Below are positions 39,656 through 48,542 of a DNA stretch of 64,000 nt, piece by piece (within the stretch, counting starts at the first letter, position 1; every line of letters begins with the position of its first letter). The notes beneath the pieces were generated by a model. The model was not told the origin of the DNA. It ran no database searches and saw nothing but the letters and a program-made list of their open reading frames with translations. Source of the DNA: WLXB01 sp040221475 (lineage in GTDB: Bacteria; Pseudomonadota; Alphaproteobacteria; Rhodospirillales; Rhodospirillaceae); NCBI GenBank assembly GCA_040221475.1, contig JAVKEJ010000052.1, positions 124,001-188,000 of the forward strand. Direction: 5' to 3'. The position numbers and the translations under genes are program-made.

Positions 39656-40807
39656 CTAACAGCAATCCGTCGAAGGATCGCAGCAGGAAGCGTCGTTGAC
39701 GCGCGTTTCTGGCGTCACACCCGCTTTGGTTTCTGATGGTGCTCTAACTGCATCTCGTGAACAATCGAAGGGTACCTGATCGGTCACTTCGACTTGAGCA
39801 GGGATGGCATGGAAATGCGATTGATAGGGCTCAGATGTCAAAATTTTGTATGTTTTCTCACATACGGCCATCGGCTTTCCGCGGATGTAGGCGTGCCCGT
39901 CGTCATCCGCTACGCTGGAGAAGGGGCCCTTATACATAACGGCCTGATTCTTCTCCCAGCAGGGCCCTTCTTTACCTTTCCAGGCCAGCACAGTCACCGA
40001 GCGGTACTCAATACCTTCAACCACTTGCCATGGTTCGGCGTCTCGTTTGTCTATGGTTATGCCGTAAAACCCGACGTCCTCAAGCAAGGCGATAAATTCA
40101 TGTTCCTGAAGTGCGCCAGAAATGCAGCCACTCCACAACGTGTCATCTTTTTTGAGATGATCGGGTGACAGTTCGTCAGACACGATATCTGATATGGCAA
40201 TGCGCCCTCCCATTTTAAGAACCCGGAACATTTCTTTAAAGAGAGCCGGTTTATCGGTGTCAGCCACTAAGTTCAAAACACAGTTGGAAACAATGACGTC
40301 TATAGAGTTGTCGTCAACAAGGGGGGCCTCACACTTTTGCCGACTGCGCATCTCATCAAAATCAGCCAATTGTTCAGCATTGGAAATTGGCGTCGAGGCA
40401 AGAATAGCGTCTAAGGCCGTAACATCCGTTGCGAGATCTTCAATGTGCCCACGTCTAAACTCGACATTCGCAAACCCAATGTGCTCAGCCACGATGGGGG
40501 CGTTCCGGCGAGCGACATCAAGCATCTCATCTGTCATATCAATGCCAATAACGTGGCCATTCTTGCCTACAACCTGTGATGCGATAAAACAAATTTTTCC
40601 TGTGCCTGATCCAAGGTCCAACACCGTTTCACCTTCACGAATATACTGAGAAGGATCACCACAGCCATAATCACGTTCAATGACTTCGGCTGGAATGACT
40701 TTCAAATACCTTGGGTCGTATTCCACAGGACAACAGAGGGCTTCCTCACGTTCTTGAGCGCCTGCTCCGTAGCGCGCTTTGACGACGTCTTGAACCATAT
40801 CTTGCAT
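39656..40807 (-). CDS. ArsM-like methyltransferase with Cys-rich tail
   Basis: The 383-residue protein has a class I methyltransferase core with VLDLGSGTGKICFIASQVVG, VIGIDMTDEML, VIVSNCVLNLV and VLKMGGRIAISDIV. This order and the wording of the blocks resemble arsenite methyltransferases (ArsM), which use Cys thiols to hold As(III). Cys pairs flank the core: LCCPVEYD near the N-terminus, DYGCGDPS, and a C-terminal DASCCDPSTDCC. The insert of about 50 residues after FRRGHIEDLA is unusual for short ArsM forms. No arsR, arsB or arsC lies next to it. ArsM is the best guess; arsenosugar-type or another thiol-metal methylation is possible. Confidence 0.65.
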   Translation of the reverse strand: MQDMVQDVVKARYGAGAQEREEALCCPVEYDPRYLKVIPAEVIERDYGCGDPSQYIREGETVLDLGSGTGKICFIASQVVGKNGHVIGIDMTDEMLDVARRNAPIVAEHIGFANVEFRRGHIEDLATDVTALDAILASTPISNAEQLADFDEMRSRQKCEAPLVDDNSIDVIVSNCVLNLVADTDKPALFKEMFRVLKMGGRIAISDIVSDELSPDHLKKDDTLWSGCISGALQEHEFIALLEDVGFYGITIDKRDAEPWQVVEGIEYRSVTVLAWKGKEGPCWEKNQAVMYKGPFSSVADDDGHAYIRGKPMAVCEKTYKILTSEPYQSHFHAIPAQVEVTDQVPFDCSRDAVRAPSETKAGVTPETRVNDASCCDPSTDCC

Positions 40808-40937
40808 TAAGGTTTACCTTTGTAATCTTGGGGGCTTTAAACCCATACTTTAACCATATGTAATCAACATAGTGCCCGACTAATAAACCTGCACCAAGAC
40901 TCTACCGTTTCACGACTCCGTGTGGTTTGCTGGGGTT

Positions 40938-41984
40938 ATGATTACATTCTACACACGAATTATGGGGTACGCTCCGGTAGCATTGGTTTTGATGCTGTCT
41001 GTCGCAGGAGGGCTCGTCTCGAGCCAAGCCTGCGCGGCCCCACCGAAAATTGCCGGTTTCGCGGCTCCAGGAACCGCAGGCGAGGTGTACTGGCAGCAGT
41101 ATAAAGACGCTGTGCGCACGTTAAGTGGGGGGCGGTTGGATGCGGCGTTGATGGTCCTAGGCGAGGCTGGCCCAGAAGAAACTCAATTTGCAGGCTTGCG
41201 CCGTAATAGGCTCCAGGTCGGTGGCATATCAACGGGGACACTCGGTTTGGCCGTCCCAGAACTTGCCGTGCTCAGGGCTCCATTTCTATTCGACTCTGTA
41301 GAAGAAGCGTCATTTGTACTCGACCGTTATTTGCTTGAGTCCTTGGCGGCTAAATTTAGGGATAAGGATTTGGTTCTGTTGTCATGGATGATGGATGGGT
41401 GGATGGATATCTACGCAACATTTCCTATTCATATGCCAGAAGATGTGGCGAGGCGAAAACTCCGGATTTCTGCTGATGACTCAGCATTAATGTTTTTTCG
41501 GTCATTAAAGGCTGATGTAATTCAGATTCCACTTAGTGATGTTATCCCATCCATGCAGACCGGCTTGGTTGAAGGCGGGGAGCAGAGCACACAAATTTTT
41601 GCATTGGCGGGATTAGAAAGCCGCTCACCTTATTTATCCTTAACGCATCATGCCTATTCAACCGCAGGCGTGGTTGCCAATAAATCCTGGTGGGACAGCC
41701 TGCGGAAAGAAGATCAACTTGTGTACCGCGACGCCGTGCCAAATGCCGCCTGGTATCGTGCATTGGTGCTCGACAAAAATGAGTCGTATCTGGCGGTCGC
41801 GCGCAGTCGTGGATTAACGGTGATCGAACCAAAGCAAAATGAACGGGCCGAATGGCAAAAAAGAGGGTTGGCTATTCATCGCACTCTTATAGAAAAAATT
41901 GGTGGTGATGCTGCGGCGCTTTACGAAGAGGTCATGGCCGCCAAAGCTGTGTTCGCGGCGGGGCAAAAGGCGCTGGGCGACTAG
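40938..41984 (+). CDS. TRAP-type (DctP) solute-binding protein, orphan
   Basis: The 348-residue exported protein has a signal peptide (about 1-34, ending SQACAA) and the DctP fold: YWQQYKDAVRTLSGGRLDAALMV, LGLAVPELAVLRAPFLFDSVEEA, KLRISADDSALMFFRSLKADVIQIPLSDVIPSMQTGLVEGGE and HHAYSTAGVVANKSWWDSL. The Arg that binds the substrate carboxylate in many members falls in KLRIS. No DctQ or DctM membrane genes are nearby. Starts at 40920 (GTG), 40938 and 40962 are possible; 40962 gives the tidiest signal peptide. Confidence 0.85.
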   Translation: MITFYTRIMGYAPVALVLMLSVAGGLVSSQACAAPPKIAGFAAPGTAGEVYWQQYKDAVRTLSGGRLDAALMVLGEAGPEETQFAGLRRNRLQVGGISTGTLGLAVPELAVLRAPFLFDSVEEASFVLDRYLLESLAAKFRDKDLVLLSWMMDGWMDIYATFPIHMPEDVARRKLRISADDSALMFFRSLKADVIQIPLSDVIPSMQTGLVEGGEQSTQIFALAGLESRSPYLSLTHHAYSTAGVVANKSWWDSLRKEDQLVYRDAVPNAAWYRALVLDKNESYLAVARSRGLTVIEPKQNERAEWQKRGLAIHRTLIEKIGGDAAALYEEVMAAKAVFAAGQKALGD

Positions 41985-42006
41985 CAGGCATGACAAGTGA
42001 ACTCAG

Positions 42007-42585
42007 TTAAAATAAGGCGAGGCGGCCGACTGAAATGTCAGCTTTGAAGTCACGCATCCACCCCAAAATGCCCAGACGCAATAGTCCGTTTAAGTTAAGA
42101 TCCTTGTTTATGGCATGAGGTTCAAAGGCCGACCAGGGCAATTTCACAGTCGTCCATTTTGGCGGAGCGCTAAAAGTTGTGCGGTATGACTGTTCATACC
42201 ATCTGATGTCTGTTGTGCGTAGATGACAATTGTACTCTTCATCATTGCCGTACACATCAAGCTCAATGCCCGAATAGGGATGTCCGTCGAACGGTTGGCG
42301 CCGCTGCCCGAGATCAAGGGCCAACTGGATAAAGCCGCCTCCCTTGGTGTTCACAGTGCCGGTCAAGCGGATGCAGGGTCGACCTTCAATCTCATCCAGG
42401 CGCGAGGTTGCTGTGCTGCGCCCACCCATCACTTGATCGGTAAAGCCCATCCATTGATTGCCAGTGAGAGCCACCCCGTTTCCACTAGAGAAATCATCTA
42501 TCAGTAGTGTTTGATCTGCGTTCACAGTATTTGAGGGTAAAGCAATAAGCGCAAGTGATCCCGTAAAAAATGTACGCCTAAACAT
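42007..42585 (-). CDS. CIA30-like protein with signal peptide
   Basis: The 192-residue protein has an N-terminal signal peptide (about 1-23, ending NTVNA) and a CIA30/NDUFAF1-like beta-sandwich: LIDDFSSGNGVALTGNQWMGFTDQVMGGRSTA, LTGTVNTKGGGFIQLALDL, YSGIELDVYGNDEEYNCHLRT and LRLGILGWM. In mitochondria CIA30 assists complex I assembly; bacterial members are widespread, often exported, and of unknown function. Here export rules out a direct cytoplasmic role. Confidence 0.82.
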   Translation of the reverse strand: MFRRTFFTGSLALIALPSNTVNADQTLLIDDFSSGNGVALTGNQWMGFTDQVMGGRSTATSRLDEIEGRPCIRLTGTVNTKGGGFIQLALDLGQRRQPFDGHPYSGIELDVYGNDEEYNCHLRTTDIRWYEQSYRTTFSAPPKWTTVKLPWSAFEPHAINKDLNLNGLLRLGILGWMRDFKADISVGRLALF

Positions 42586-42703
42586 CGCTAAACTCCGTCA
42601 GAGAACCTTATCCATTGTACGAGGAATAACTTTAGTTAGATCGACAGCTGGCTAGGTGGACCGGCAATTTTTATGCATACTGATCCAAAGAGGGGACGAA
42701 GAT

Positions 42704-44068
42704 ATGGTCGATATTTCTAGAACAGATGTAAAGTTGCCACTTGTGGTGGCCATAGGGTGGGGCATTGGCACATTCGTGCCCTCAATCATGTTTAATATCA
42801 CGAACGTGTTTCTGATGCGGTTTATGACCGACGTTCTGGGCATTGCCGCTGTCACCGCGGGTGCGATTTTCGCGATTTCCAAAATTTACGATGCCGTGAC
42901 CGACCCTGTTATGGGAACGATAAGTGACCGCACCCGCACACGGTGGGGGCGCCACCGGCCATACCTGATCTTCGGGGGAATTGTTTGCGGTGCGTCGCTT
43001 GTCGCCATATTTGGCCCGCCGGCTGGTGTGGTTGGTTCAACAGCAGCCTGGTACATGCTCGGGGCGTTGGTGTTGTATTCAACGGGCTACACGATATTTA
43101 ACGTTCCTTACTTGGCCATGCCGGCTGAGATGACACAGAACTATCACGAGCGGTCTTTTCTTATGTCGTGGCGCGTGGTGGCTATCAACTGCGCTCAAGT
43201 CATCGGTTTGATTCTCTCGCCCGTTATCCTGGTTGCGGCAGGGGGGGGACGCGAAGGGTACGCTGTTGTTGGCTGGGTGATGGCGTCTGTCGTGGTGGTC
43301 GCTGGCATTCTGAGTTTTCGTATGACGGCTAAGGCTCATTTCCATGATGTGCCGTCCGGTCCCTCACCAAAGTTTGCTGACCAATTGCGAACTGTTGCGG
43401 AAAACAAACCCTTCTTGCAGCTTCTTGGGATCAAGTTTTTCATGTTGCTGGCCAATTCGTTTTCGTTCGGCGGGTTTGCCTATTTTGTTCAGCGCGTCAT
43501 TCAGCAGCCCGATACCGTTTTGTCGTATATGTTCATGACGTCCACAGCCACGGGCCTTCTTGCCATTCCAATCTGGTTGAAAGTTTCGAGAAAAATTGGA
43601 AAACCACGGACGTTAATGATTGCGTGTTCAATCTTGGCTTTGTCTGGCTTCTCCTGGTTGCTTGCTACCGCGGATGAGTCTTTATTCCTGATATTGCTTC
43701 GCCCTTTTGGGACCGGCATTGCGGCTGCCGGCATGCTGATTGTTGGGCAGTCTATGTTGCCGGATACCATTGAGTACGATCGTCGTCGGACTGGACTGGA
43801 GCGGGCGGGCGTTTTTGCTGGTATATACACCACGGCTGAAAAGATGGCCTATGCTCTAGGGCCAGCATTGACGGGCGTGCTCTTGGGGGCCATGGGGTAT
43901 GTCTCTGGGACGGCGGGGGCTGCTATTGCGCAACCTGCAACTGCCATCACAGCAATATATTTAACTATTGGTGTGGCACCGGGGGTATGTCTTTTTGCTG
44001 CCGTTGGTCTTCTGTCTTTCTATGACCTGGACGAAGAAAAATTGAAAGCAACAGCGCAAGCTGCTTAG
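42704..44068 (+). CDS. GPH-family (MelB-like) symporter
   Basis: A 454-residue membrane protein with 12 predicted helices. FLMRFMTDVLGIAAVTAGAIFAISKIYDAVTDPVMGTISDRTRTRWGRHRPYLIFG contains the GPH signatures (D in helix 2 and the DRTxxRWGRxRP loop). Family members move sugars or glycosides with Na+ or H+. I start it at ATG 42704 with AGGGGAC before it; a start at 42656 lacks one. No glycosidase gene is adjacent, so the substrate is open. Confidence 0.9.
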   Translation: MVDISRTDVKLPLVVAIGWGIGTFVPSIMFNITNVFLMRFMTDVLGIAAVTAGAIFAISKIYDAVTDPVMGTISDRTRTRWGRHRPYLIFGGIVCGASLVAIFGPPAGVVGSTAAWYMLGALVLYSTGYTIFNVPYLAMPAEMTQNYHERSFLMSWRVVAINCAQVIGLILSPVILVAAGGGREGYAVVGWVMASVVVVAGILSFRMTAKAHFHDVPSGPSPKFADQLRTVAENKPFLQLLGIKFFMLLANSFSFGGFAYFVQRVIQQPDTVLSYMFMTSTATGLLAIPIWLKVSRKIGKPRTLMIACSILALSGFSWLLATADESLFLILLRPFGTGIAAAGMLIVGQSMLPDTIEYDRRRTGLERAGVFAGIYTTAEKMAYALGPALTGVLLGAMGYVSGTAGAAIAQPATAITAIYLTIGVAPGVCLFAAVGLLSFYDLDEEKLKATAQAA

Positions 44069-44089
44069 TTTTAGCTCTTCTCGCAAAGA

Positions 44090-44123
44090 AAAACGGCATC
44101 GCCAGTTTTGGCGATGCCGTTTT
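44090..44123. terminator. Bidirectional terminator between symporter and icd
   Basis: AAAACGGCATCGCC and GGCGATGCCGTTTT form a perfect 14-bp stem with a 6-base loop. A-run and T-run flank it, so it can stop transcripts from both convergent genes. Confidence 0.9.
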
Positions 44124-44143
44124 CGCGTTGCCTTATAAAAGCA

Positions 44144-45358
44144 TTAGTTCATTTCAGCTTGGAGCATTTCATCAAGCTTTTCCAAGAACTGATTGGTTGT
44201 CATCCACGCCTGATCTGGACCGATAAGAATCGCCAAGTCTTTTGTCATGAAACCTTTCTCAACTGCGTCTACACAAACCTTTTCCAGGGTCTCTGCAAAT
44301 TTAACAACATCAGGTGTTTCGTCAAATTTACCGCGATACTTCAGCCCCTGAGTCCACGCGAAGATAGAGGCGATTGGATTTGTGGACGTTTCTTTGCCTT
44401 GTTGGTGCAAGCGATAGTGACGAGTCACTGTGCCATGCGCAGCCTCGGCTTCTACAGTTTTGCCGTCTGGGGTCATCAATACTGATGTCATCAAGCCAAG
44501 TGAGCCAAAGCCTTGGGCCACAGTGTCTGATTGAACATCACCGTCATAGTTTTTACACGCCCAAACGTATCCGCCTGACCATTTCATGGCGCAGGCCACC
44601 ATGTCATCAATGAGACGGTGCTCGTAGGTGATGCCTTTGGCATCAAACTTTTCTTTGAATTCGTTTTCGAAGACTTCCTGAAACAGGTCTTTGAAGCGAC
44701 CGTCATAGGCTTTCATAATCGTGTTCTTGGTCGACAAGTACACTGGATAGTTCCGCAGTAAGCCATAGTTCATACAAGCCCGTGCGAATCCTCGAATGGA
44801 CTCATCCAGGTTGTACATTCCCATTGCGACGCCGGCTTCTTCGAACTTGTATACGAGGTACTCAACTGGCTCACCGCCGTCTTCTGGCTTGAAGGTCATG
44901 GTTAAGGTTCCCGCACCAGGTACCTTGAAGTCTGTCGCTCTGTATTGGTCTCCAAATGCGTGGCGACCGATGACAATGGGGTCGGTCCAACCCGGAACAT
45001 ACCGTGGGACGTTCGAACAAATAATGGGTTCTCTGAAAACGGTACCACCGAGGATGTTGCGGATGGTGCCGTTTGGCGAACGCCACATTTTCTTGAGTTT
45101 GAACTCTTCAACGCGCTCTTCGTCGGGAGTGATGGTTGCGCATTTCACGCCCACACCATGCTGTTTGATCGCGTTGGCGGCATCAATTGTGATTTGGTCA
45201 TCCGTGGCGTCACGGGCCTCAACGCCGAGATCAAAGTATTTGAGATCTACGTCAAGGTAGGGGAGAATCAATTTGCTCTTAATAAACTCCCAAATGATCC
45301 GGGTCATCTCATCGCCGTCCAACTCGACGATTGGATTCTTAACTTTAATTTTGTTCAC
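44144..45358 (-). CDS. icd: NADP-dependent isocitrate dehydrogenase
   Basis: Icd converts isocitrate to 2-oxoglutarate in the TCA cycle. The 404-residue product is of the dimeric, eukaryote-like type: NPIVELDGDEMTRIIWEFIK at the N-terminus, NGTIRNILGGTVFREPI with the substrate Ser/Asn/Arg residues, YVWACKNYDGDVQSDTVAQGFGSLGLMTS with the metal Asp residues, and EAAHGTVTRHYR for cofactor binding. AAGGGAG precedes the start. This type is common in alphaproteobacteria. Confidence 0.98.
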   Translation of the reverse strand: MNKIKVKNPIVELDGDEMTRIIWEFIKSKLILPYLDVDLKYFDLGVEARDATDDQITIDAANAIKQHGVGVKCATITPDEERVEEFKLKKMWRSPNGTIRNILGGTVFREPIICSNVPRYVPGWTDPIVIGRHAFGDQYRATDFKVPGAGTLTMTFKPEDGGEPVEYLVYKFEEAGVAMGMYNLDESIRGFARACMNYGLLRNYPVYLSTKNTIMKAYDGRFKDLFQEVFENEFKEKFDAKGITYEHRLIDDMVACAMKWSGGYVWACKNYDGDVQSDTVAQGFGSLGLMTSVLMTPDGKTVEAEAAHGTVTRHYRLHQQGKETSTNPIASIFAWTQGLKYRGKFDETPDVVKFAETLEKVCVDAVEKGFMTKDLAILIGPDQAWMTTNQFLEKLDEMLQAEMN

Positions 45359-45468
45359 TGACTGCTCCCTTAATGGCGGACTTTTTCCGCTTGGTCTTTT
45401 GGGCTGTCGCCCGAATTCAAGTGCCGGGAAACTAGGGCAACCGGGCGTTTGGGCGCAACCCCAACAGT

Positions 45469-46086
45469 TCAGGTTTTGGTCAAATCTGGATGCCCAGGAC
45501 CTGAAATTTGCTTGAGGTTGGCCAATTCCCGTCTAACGGTAGGTATAATATCAGCCACAGAATGGACGACGGTATAAAGTTCGTGCATTGGCCCGTAGCC
45601 AAACCCATTGGATTCTATGGTGTTTCCGAGCGTAACGAAGTGGTCCCAATACCCATTCCAATTGGCCAAGATGACGGGTTTGTTGTGCACCGATAATTGC
45701 CGCCAGGTCACGATTTCCAGAAATTCTTCAAGAGTGCCAACACCGCCCGGTAACACACAGAACGCATCTGAGTGTTCAAACATTGTCCGCTTGCGGGTGT
45801 GCATATCTGGCACAATTTTAATCTCTGCGTGTGTATTTGTGCCCTCCTGGCTAGTCAGAAACTCGGGAATAACGCCAATAACCTGACCGTTATTTTGTAT
45901 CACAGAGTTTGAAACGACTCCCATTAACCCGCTCGTCCCGCCCCCGTAAACCAGTCGGACCTGATCACGTGCCATAGTTTCACCAAGTTCAGCGGCAAAT
46001 TTTATATAATTAGGGTCAATACCAGTTCTTGAGCCGCAAAAAACGCAAAGGCCAAAAGCCTTATTTTTGTTGGGGTCTAAGCTCAT
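45469..46086 (-). CDS. LOG-family phosphoribohydrolase
   Basis: The 205-residue protein is a LOG/TIGR00730 Rossmann-fold enzyme: VFCGSRTGIDPNYI, LVYGGGTSGLMGVVSNSV and the catalytic PGGVGTLEEFLEIVTWRQL. LOG proteins cleave nucleoside 5'-monophosphates such as cytokinin-type or AMP to base and ribose phosphate. In bacteria without cytokinin it may serve nucleotide salvage. It is leftward, 110 bases upstream of icd, and divergent from a cytochrome c' gene. Confidence 0.93.
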   Translation of the reverse strand: MSLDPNKNKAFGLCVFCGSRTGIDPNYIKFAAELGETMARDQVRLVYGGGTSGLMGVVSNSVIQNNGQVIGVIPEFLTSQEGTNTHAEIKIVPDMHTRKRTMFEHSDAFCVLPGGVGTLEEFLEIVTWRQLSVHNKPVILANWNGYWDHFVTLGNTIESNGFGYGPMHELYTVVHSVADIIPTVRRELANLKQISGPGHPDLTKT

Positions 46087-46214
46087 GGGGCGCTTTGGGT
46101 TCGGGTTGCCAGGTATATAGGAACTATGTACTGCTTATGTCAGCGCATAATCTACCTTGAAGTTAATGTGGTTGAGCGCCGGAGTAGGAAATAGGGTCAA
46201 ACCGGAGAATTAGA

Positions 46215-46655
46215 ATGAAGTTAAAACATCTTGCTGTTGCGATGGTTGCAGCTGCTTTTTCGTTCGGACTGGCGTCCGCACAAGCTGCTGATAAAGATTT
46301 TATCGATTACCGGCAGAATCTGATGAAATCGTTGGGTGCCCACGCCGCAGCCCTTGGTGCCATTGCTCAGAATAAAGTGCCGTTCTCTGATAACCTCGCT
46401 TATCACGCAGACGGCATTGCGGCCGCAGCGGACGCCGCAGAACTGGCTTTCTCTGAAAATCTGCCAGGCGGCACCGCAGCTGCAAACATTTGGGAAAACC
46501 AAGAAGATTTTAATCAGCGGTTTGCAGCCCTTGCTGACTCAGCGCGCAAAGTCGCCGCCGCTGCACGCAGTGGTGGAATGGCAGAAGCAGGACCGATGAT
46601 GAGCGGCTTGTTCACCTGTAAGTCTTGTCACGACATCTATCGCACCGAGAAATAA
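46215..46655 (+). CDS. Cytochrome c' family protein
   Basis: The 146-residue protein has a signal peptide (about 1-24, ending ASAQA), a four-helix-bundle body and a heme-binding CxxCH near the C-terminus (C135, C138, H139; CKSCHDIYR), which is the layout of cytochrome c'. These periplasmic proteins bind NO or carry electrons. GGAGAATT precedes the ATG, and a strong terminator follows. A b-type cytochrome gene converges on it. Confidence 0.93.
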   Translation: MKLKHLAVAMVAAAFSFGLASAQAADKDFIDYRQNLMKSLGAHAAALGAIAQNKVPFSDNLAYHADGIAAAADAAELAFSENLPGGTAAANIWENQEDFNQRFAALADSARKVAAAARSGGMAEAGPMMSGLFTCKSCHDIYRTEK

Positions 46656-46682
46656 GCCTCTTATCCAAGAGTGTTCAGAAGC

Positions 46683-46714
46683 AGCCGCCGGTCTATACAG
46701 ACCGGCGGCTTTTC
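46683..46714. terminator. Terminator between cytochrome c' and cytochrome b genes
   Basis: AGCCGCCGGTC and GACCGGCGGCT form a perfect 11-bp stem with a 6-base loop (TATACA), followed by TTTCTTTG on the plus strand. It lies 27 bases after the cytochrome c' stop. The minus side lacks a clear T-run. Confidence 0.87.
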
Positions 46715-46730
46715 TTTGCGTACAGCATGT

Positions 46731-47477
46731 CTAAAGTGATTCTGCAGAACTGACCAGAAAGACGATGACACCAGCGGCTAAGGCGATCACGACGCCCAAC
46801 CAAAGAGGCGCAAATGTGACGTCCAGGTCTTGAACCCCGTCAGGCAGCTTCCGCCGCCCTGTTATCATTGCCCAGATCAAGTCCTGTTTCTTTACAAGCC
46901 AGTAAAACAAATTGGCCGCGATGTGTAATACGATCAAAATCAGCACCGCATATTCCCACCACAGTTTATGGATGCTGGTGATTTCTTTGCTTGTCTCTTC
47001 ACTGACCAAGAATGCCAGCGGTCCACTGGTGGCGAAGAAGGACTCATCCTTTGCGAACAATCCGGTGCTGGCCTGTACCATCAATGCCAGCAGTATAATC
47101 ATGACGACTGCGCCGCCAGCGGGGTTATGGCCGGCGAAAAATTTTACCGGCCCGCCAAATACAGATTTAACGTAATTTATGATCACGGATGGTCCGGCAA
47201 TGAAGTTTTTGAACAGAGCTGTGGATGATCCGGCAAACCCCCAAATGATCCTGAAGATGACTAATCCCAAGATGGTTAAGCCGCTCCAAATGTGGAGGTT
47301 CATATTTGAAACAAAACGGTCGGTCCCAGGCATGGTGAAATCGAACCCGCCAATCTCGCCGGTAAGGTAACTCATCAGAATCGCTACGACGAGCAACCAG
47401 TGGAACAATCGCACCCAAATGTCCCAGACCTTTGCGGTCCATTTCTGGCCATTTCTATGGTGTTCCGTGTCAGACAT
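46731..47477 (-). CDS. Membrane cytochrome b (b561-type)
   Basis: The 248-residue protein has four membrane helices with heme-ligand His residues: VWDIWVRLFHWLLVVAILMSY, NMNLHIWSGLTILGLVIFRIIWGF, and IHKLWWEYAVLILIVLHIAANLFYWLV. This is the di-heme cytochrome b561/Ni-hydrogenase-type b fold. I start it at ATG 47477, five to six bases after GGGGAG, rather than at 47546. An extra C-terminal helix (about 225-245) is present. It probably passes quinol electrons to a periplasmic c-type cytochrome, the one at 46215 being an obvious candidate. Confidence 0.9.
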   Translation of the reverse strand: MSDTEHHRNGQKWTAKVWDIWVRLFHWLLVVAILMSYLTGEIGGFDFTMPGTDRFVSNMNLHIWSGLTILGLVIFRIIWGFAGSSTALFKNFIAGPSVIINYVKSVFGGPVKFFAGHNPAGGAVVMIILLALMVQASTGLFAKDESFFATSGPLAFLVSEETSKEITSIHKLWWEYAVLILIVLHIAANLFYWLVKKQDLIWAMITGRRKLPDGVQDLDVTFAPLWLGVVIALAAGVIVFLVSSAESL

Positions 47478-47603
47478 GCTTACTCCCCTCTTTCCCCAAG
47501 CTTGACCGCCTTTGAGACGGGCTGCTATTCGCTGTAGCAGCATCATAAAGGACGGTACGACCTAGGGGCAATTCATAGCCGTATGGTTTGGACTGTATAA
47601 ATT

Positions 47604-48440
47604 TTGACAGGTTCTCTGCTTCCATACTTCATACCGTTTGGAGTCGCCTTGGCGATAGGAGGCGTATTACGCCTAGCCGCGGGTCCAAATTATGGTGCTC
47701 GCCTGGCTGGACTTGGCATCCTGTTTGGCTTTGCAGCGGCCTGGAATTGGCTACTGTTGACCCCTTGGGTGCCGCATGACCCCTTAAGCCGGGTCATCCA
47801 TATCGCTATTGGTGGCTTTCTTTTTGGCTTGGTGTTGGATTTTGTGCAGCCTCGACGCTCAATTACGTCAATTGTGGTCGCTATTTACACTCTTGGCAGT
47901 GTTTGGGCCACTATTTCAGGCGCTTTGCTTGGGCCGCCACCAGAGGAGGTTGGCGGCTGGCTGAGGCTCGTTATCTATCTATTAATGTGGTTTGGCCTGT
48001 TTTGGCGGTTTACAGCCCTGCGTCTTGAAGGGCCGTCGGTCTTGATTTTTTCAGTGATGTTAGCTCTAGGACTTGCCTTGGTGGCTCAAATGTCCGGTGA
48101 AGGAGCAATTGCAGCGGCGGCTTACTGTTTGGTCGCTGCCGTCGCGGGGCATCTTATTTTGACTTGGGTTTTGGCCTTGGCGGTCAGTCAGGCGGTTATT
48201 TTGGGCTGCGGCGGTACAGTTCTAGCCCTTGCCATGGCCCTGGCTGATCCATTTGCCGAAGCGTCTATAATCGCTCTATTCTGCCTTTTTCTGGTACCTT
48301 TTGCCGACGGCACAACCAAGCGCCTACCGCTTGGACCTGTGGCACTCCGGCCAGCGCTGTATCCTTTGGCTCTAATGGTCGTGTGTCTGATGCCGGTCGG
48401 GCTTTCAGCGGTGATCGCATTTCTCCTGTCGGGACGCTAA
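47604..48440 (+). CDS. Polytopic membrane protein, function unknown
   Basis: A 278-residue inner-membrane protein with about eight to nine hydrophobic helices and very short loops. I do not recognise the family. It would start with TTG at 47604 without a good ribosome-binding site, so the true start may lie further in. It lies 126 bases from the divergent cytochrome b gene and 102 bases before a LysM protein start. Confidence 0.6.
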   Translation: MTGSLLPYFIPFGVALAIGGVLRLAAGPNYGARLAGLGILFGFAAAWNWLLLTPWVPHDPLSRVIHIAIGGFLFGLVLDFVQPRRSITSIVVAIYTLGSVWATISGALLGPPPEEVGGWLRLVIYLLMWFGLFWRFTALRLEGPSVLIFSVMLALGLALVAQMSGEGAIAAAAYCLVAAVAGHLILTWVLALAVSQAVILGCGGTVLALAMALADPFAEASIIALFCLFLVPFADGTTKRLPLGPVALRPALYPLALMVVCLMPVGLSAVIAFLLSGR

Positions 48441-48542
48441 GAAAAATCGCTTCACACTTGGGCGATTGCCTCAAGTGTCCCGTTGCTTCAGTCCACGCAA
48501 TCCCGTACTAAAAGGAAAGGGTTTTCTAAGCTGAGAGGCACT

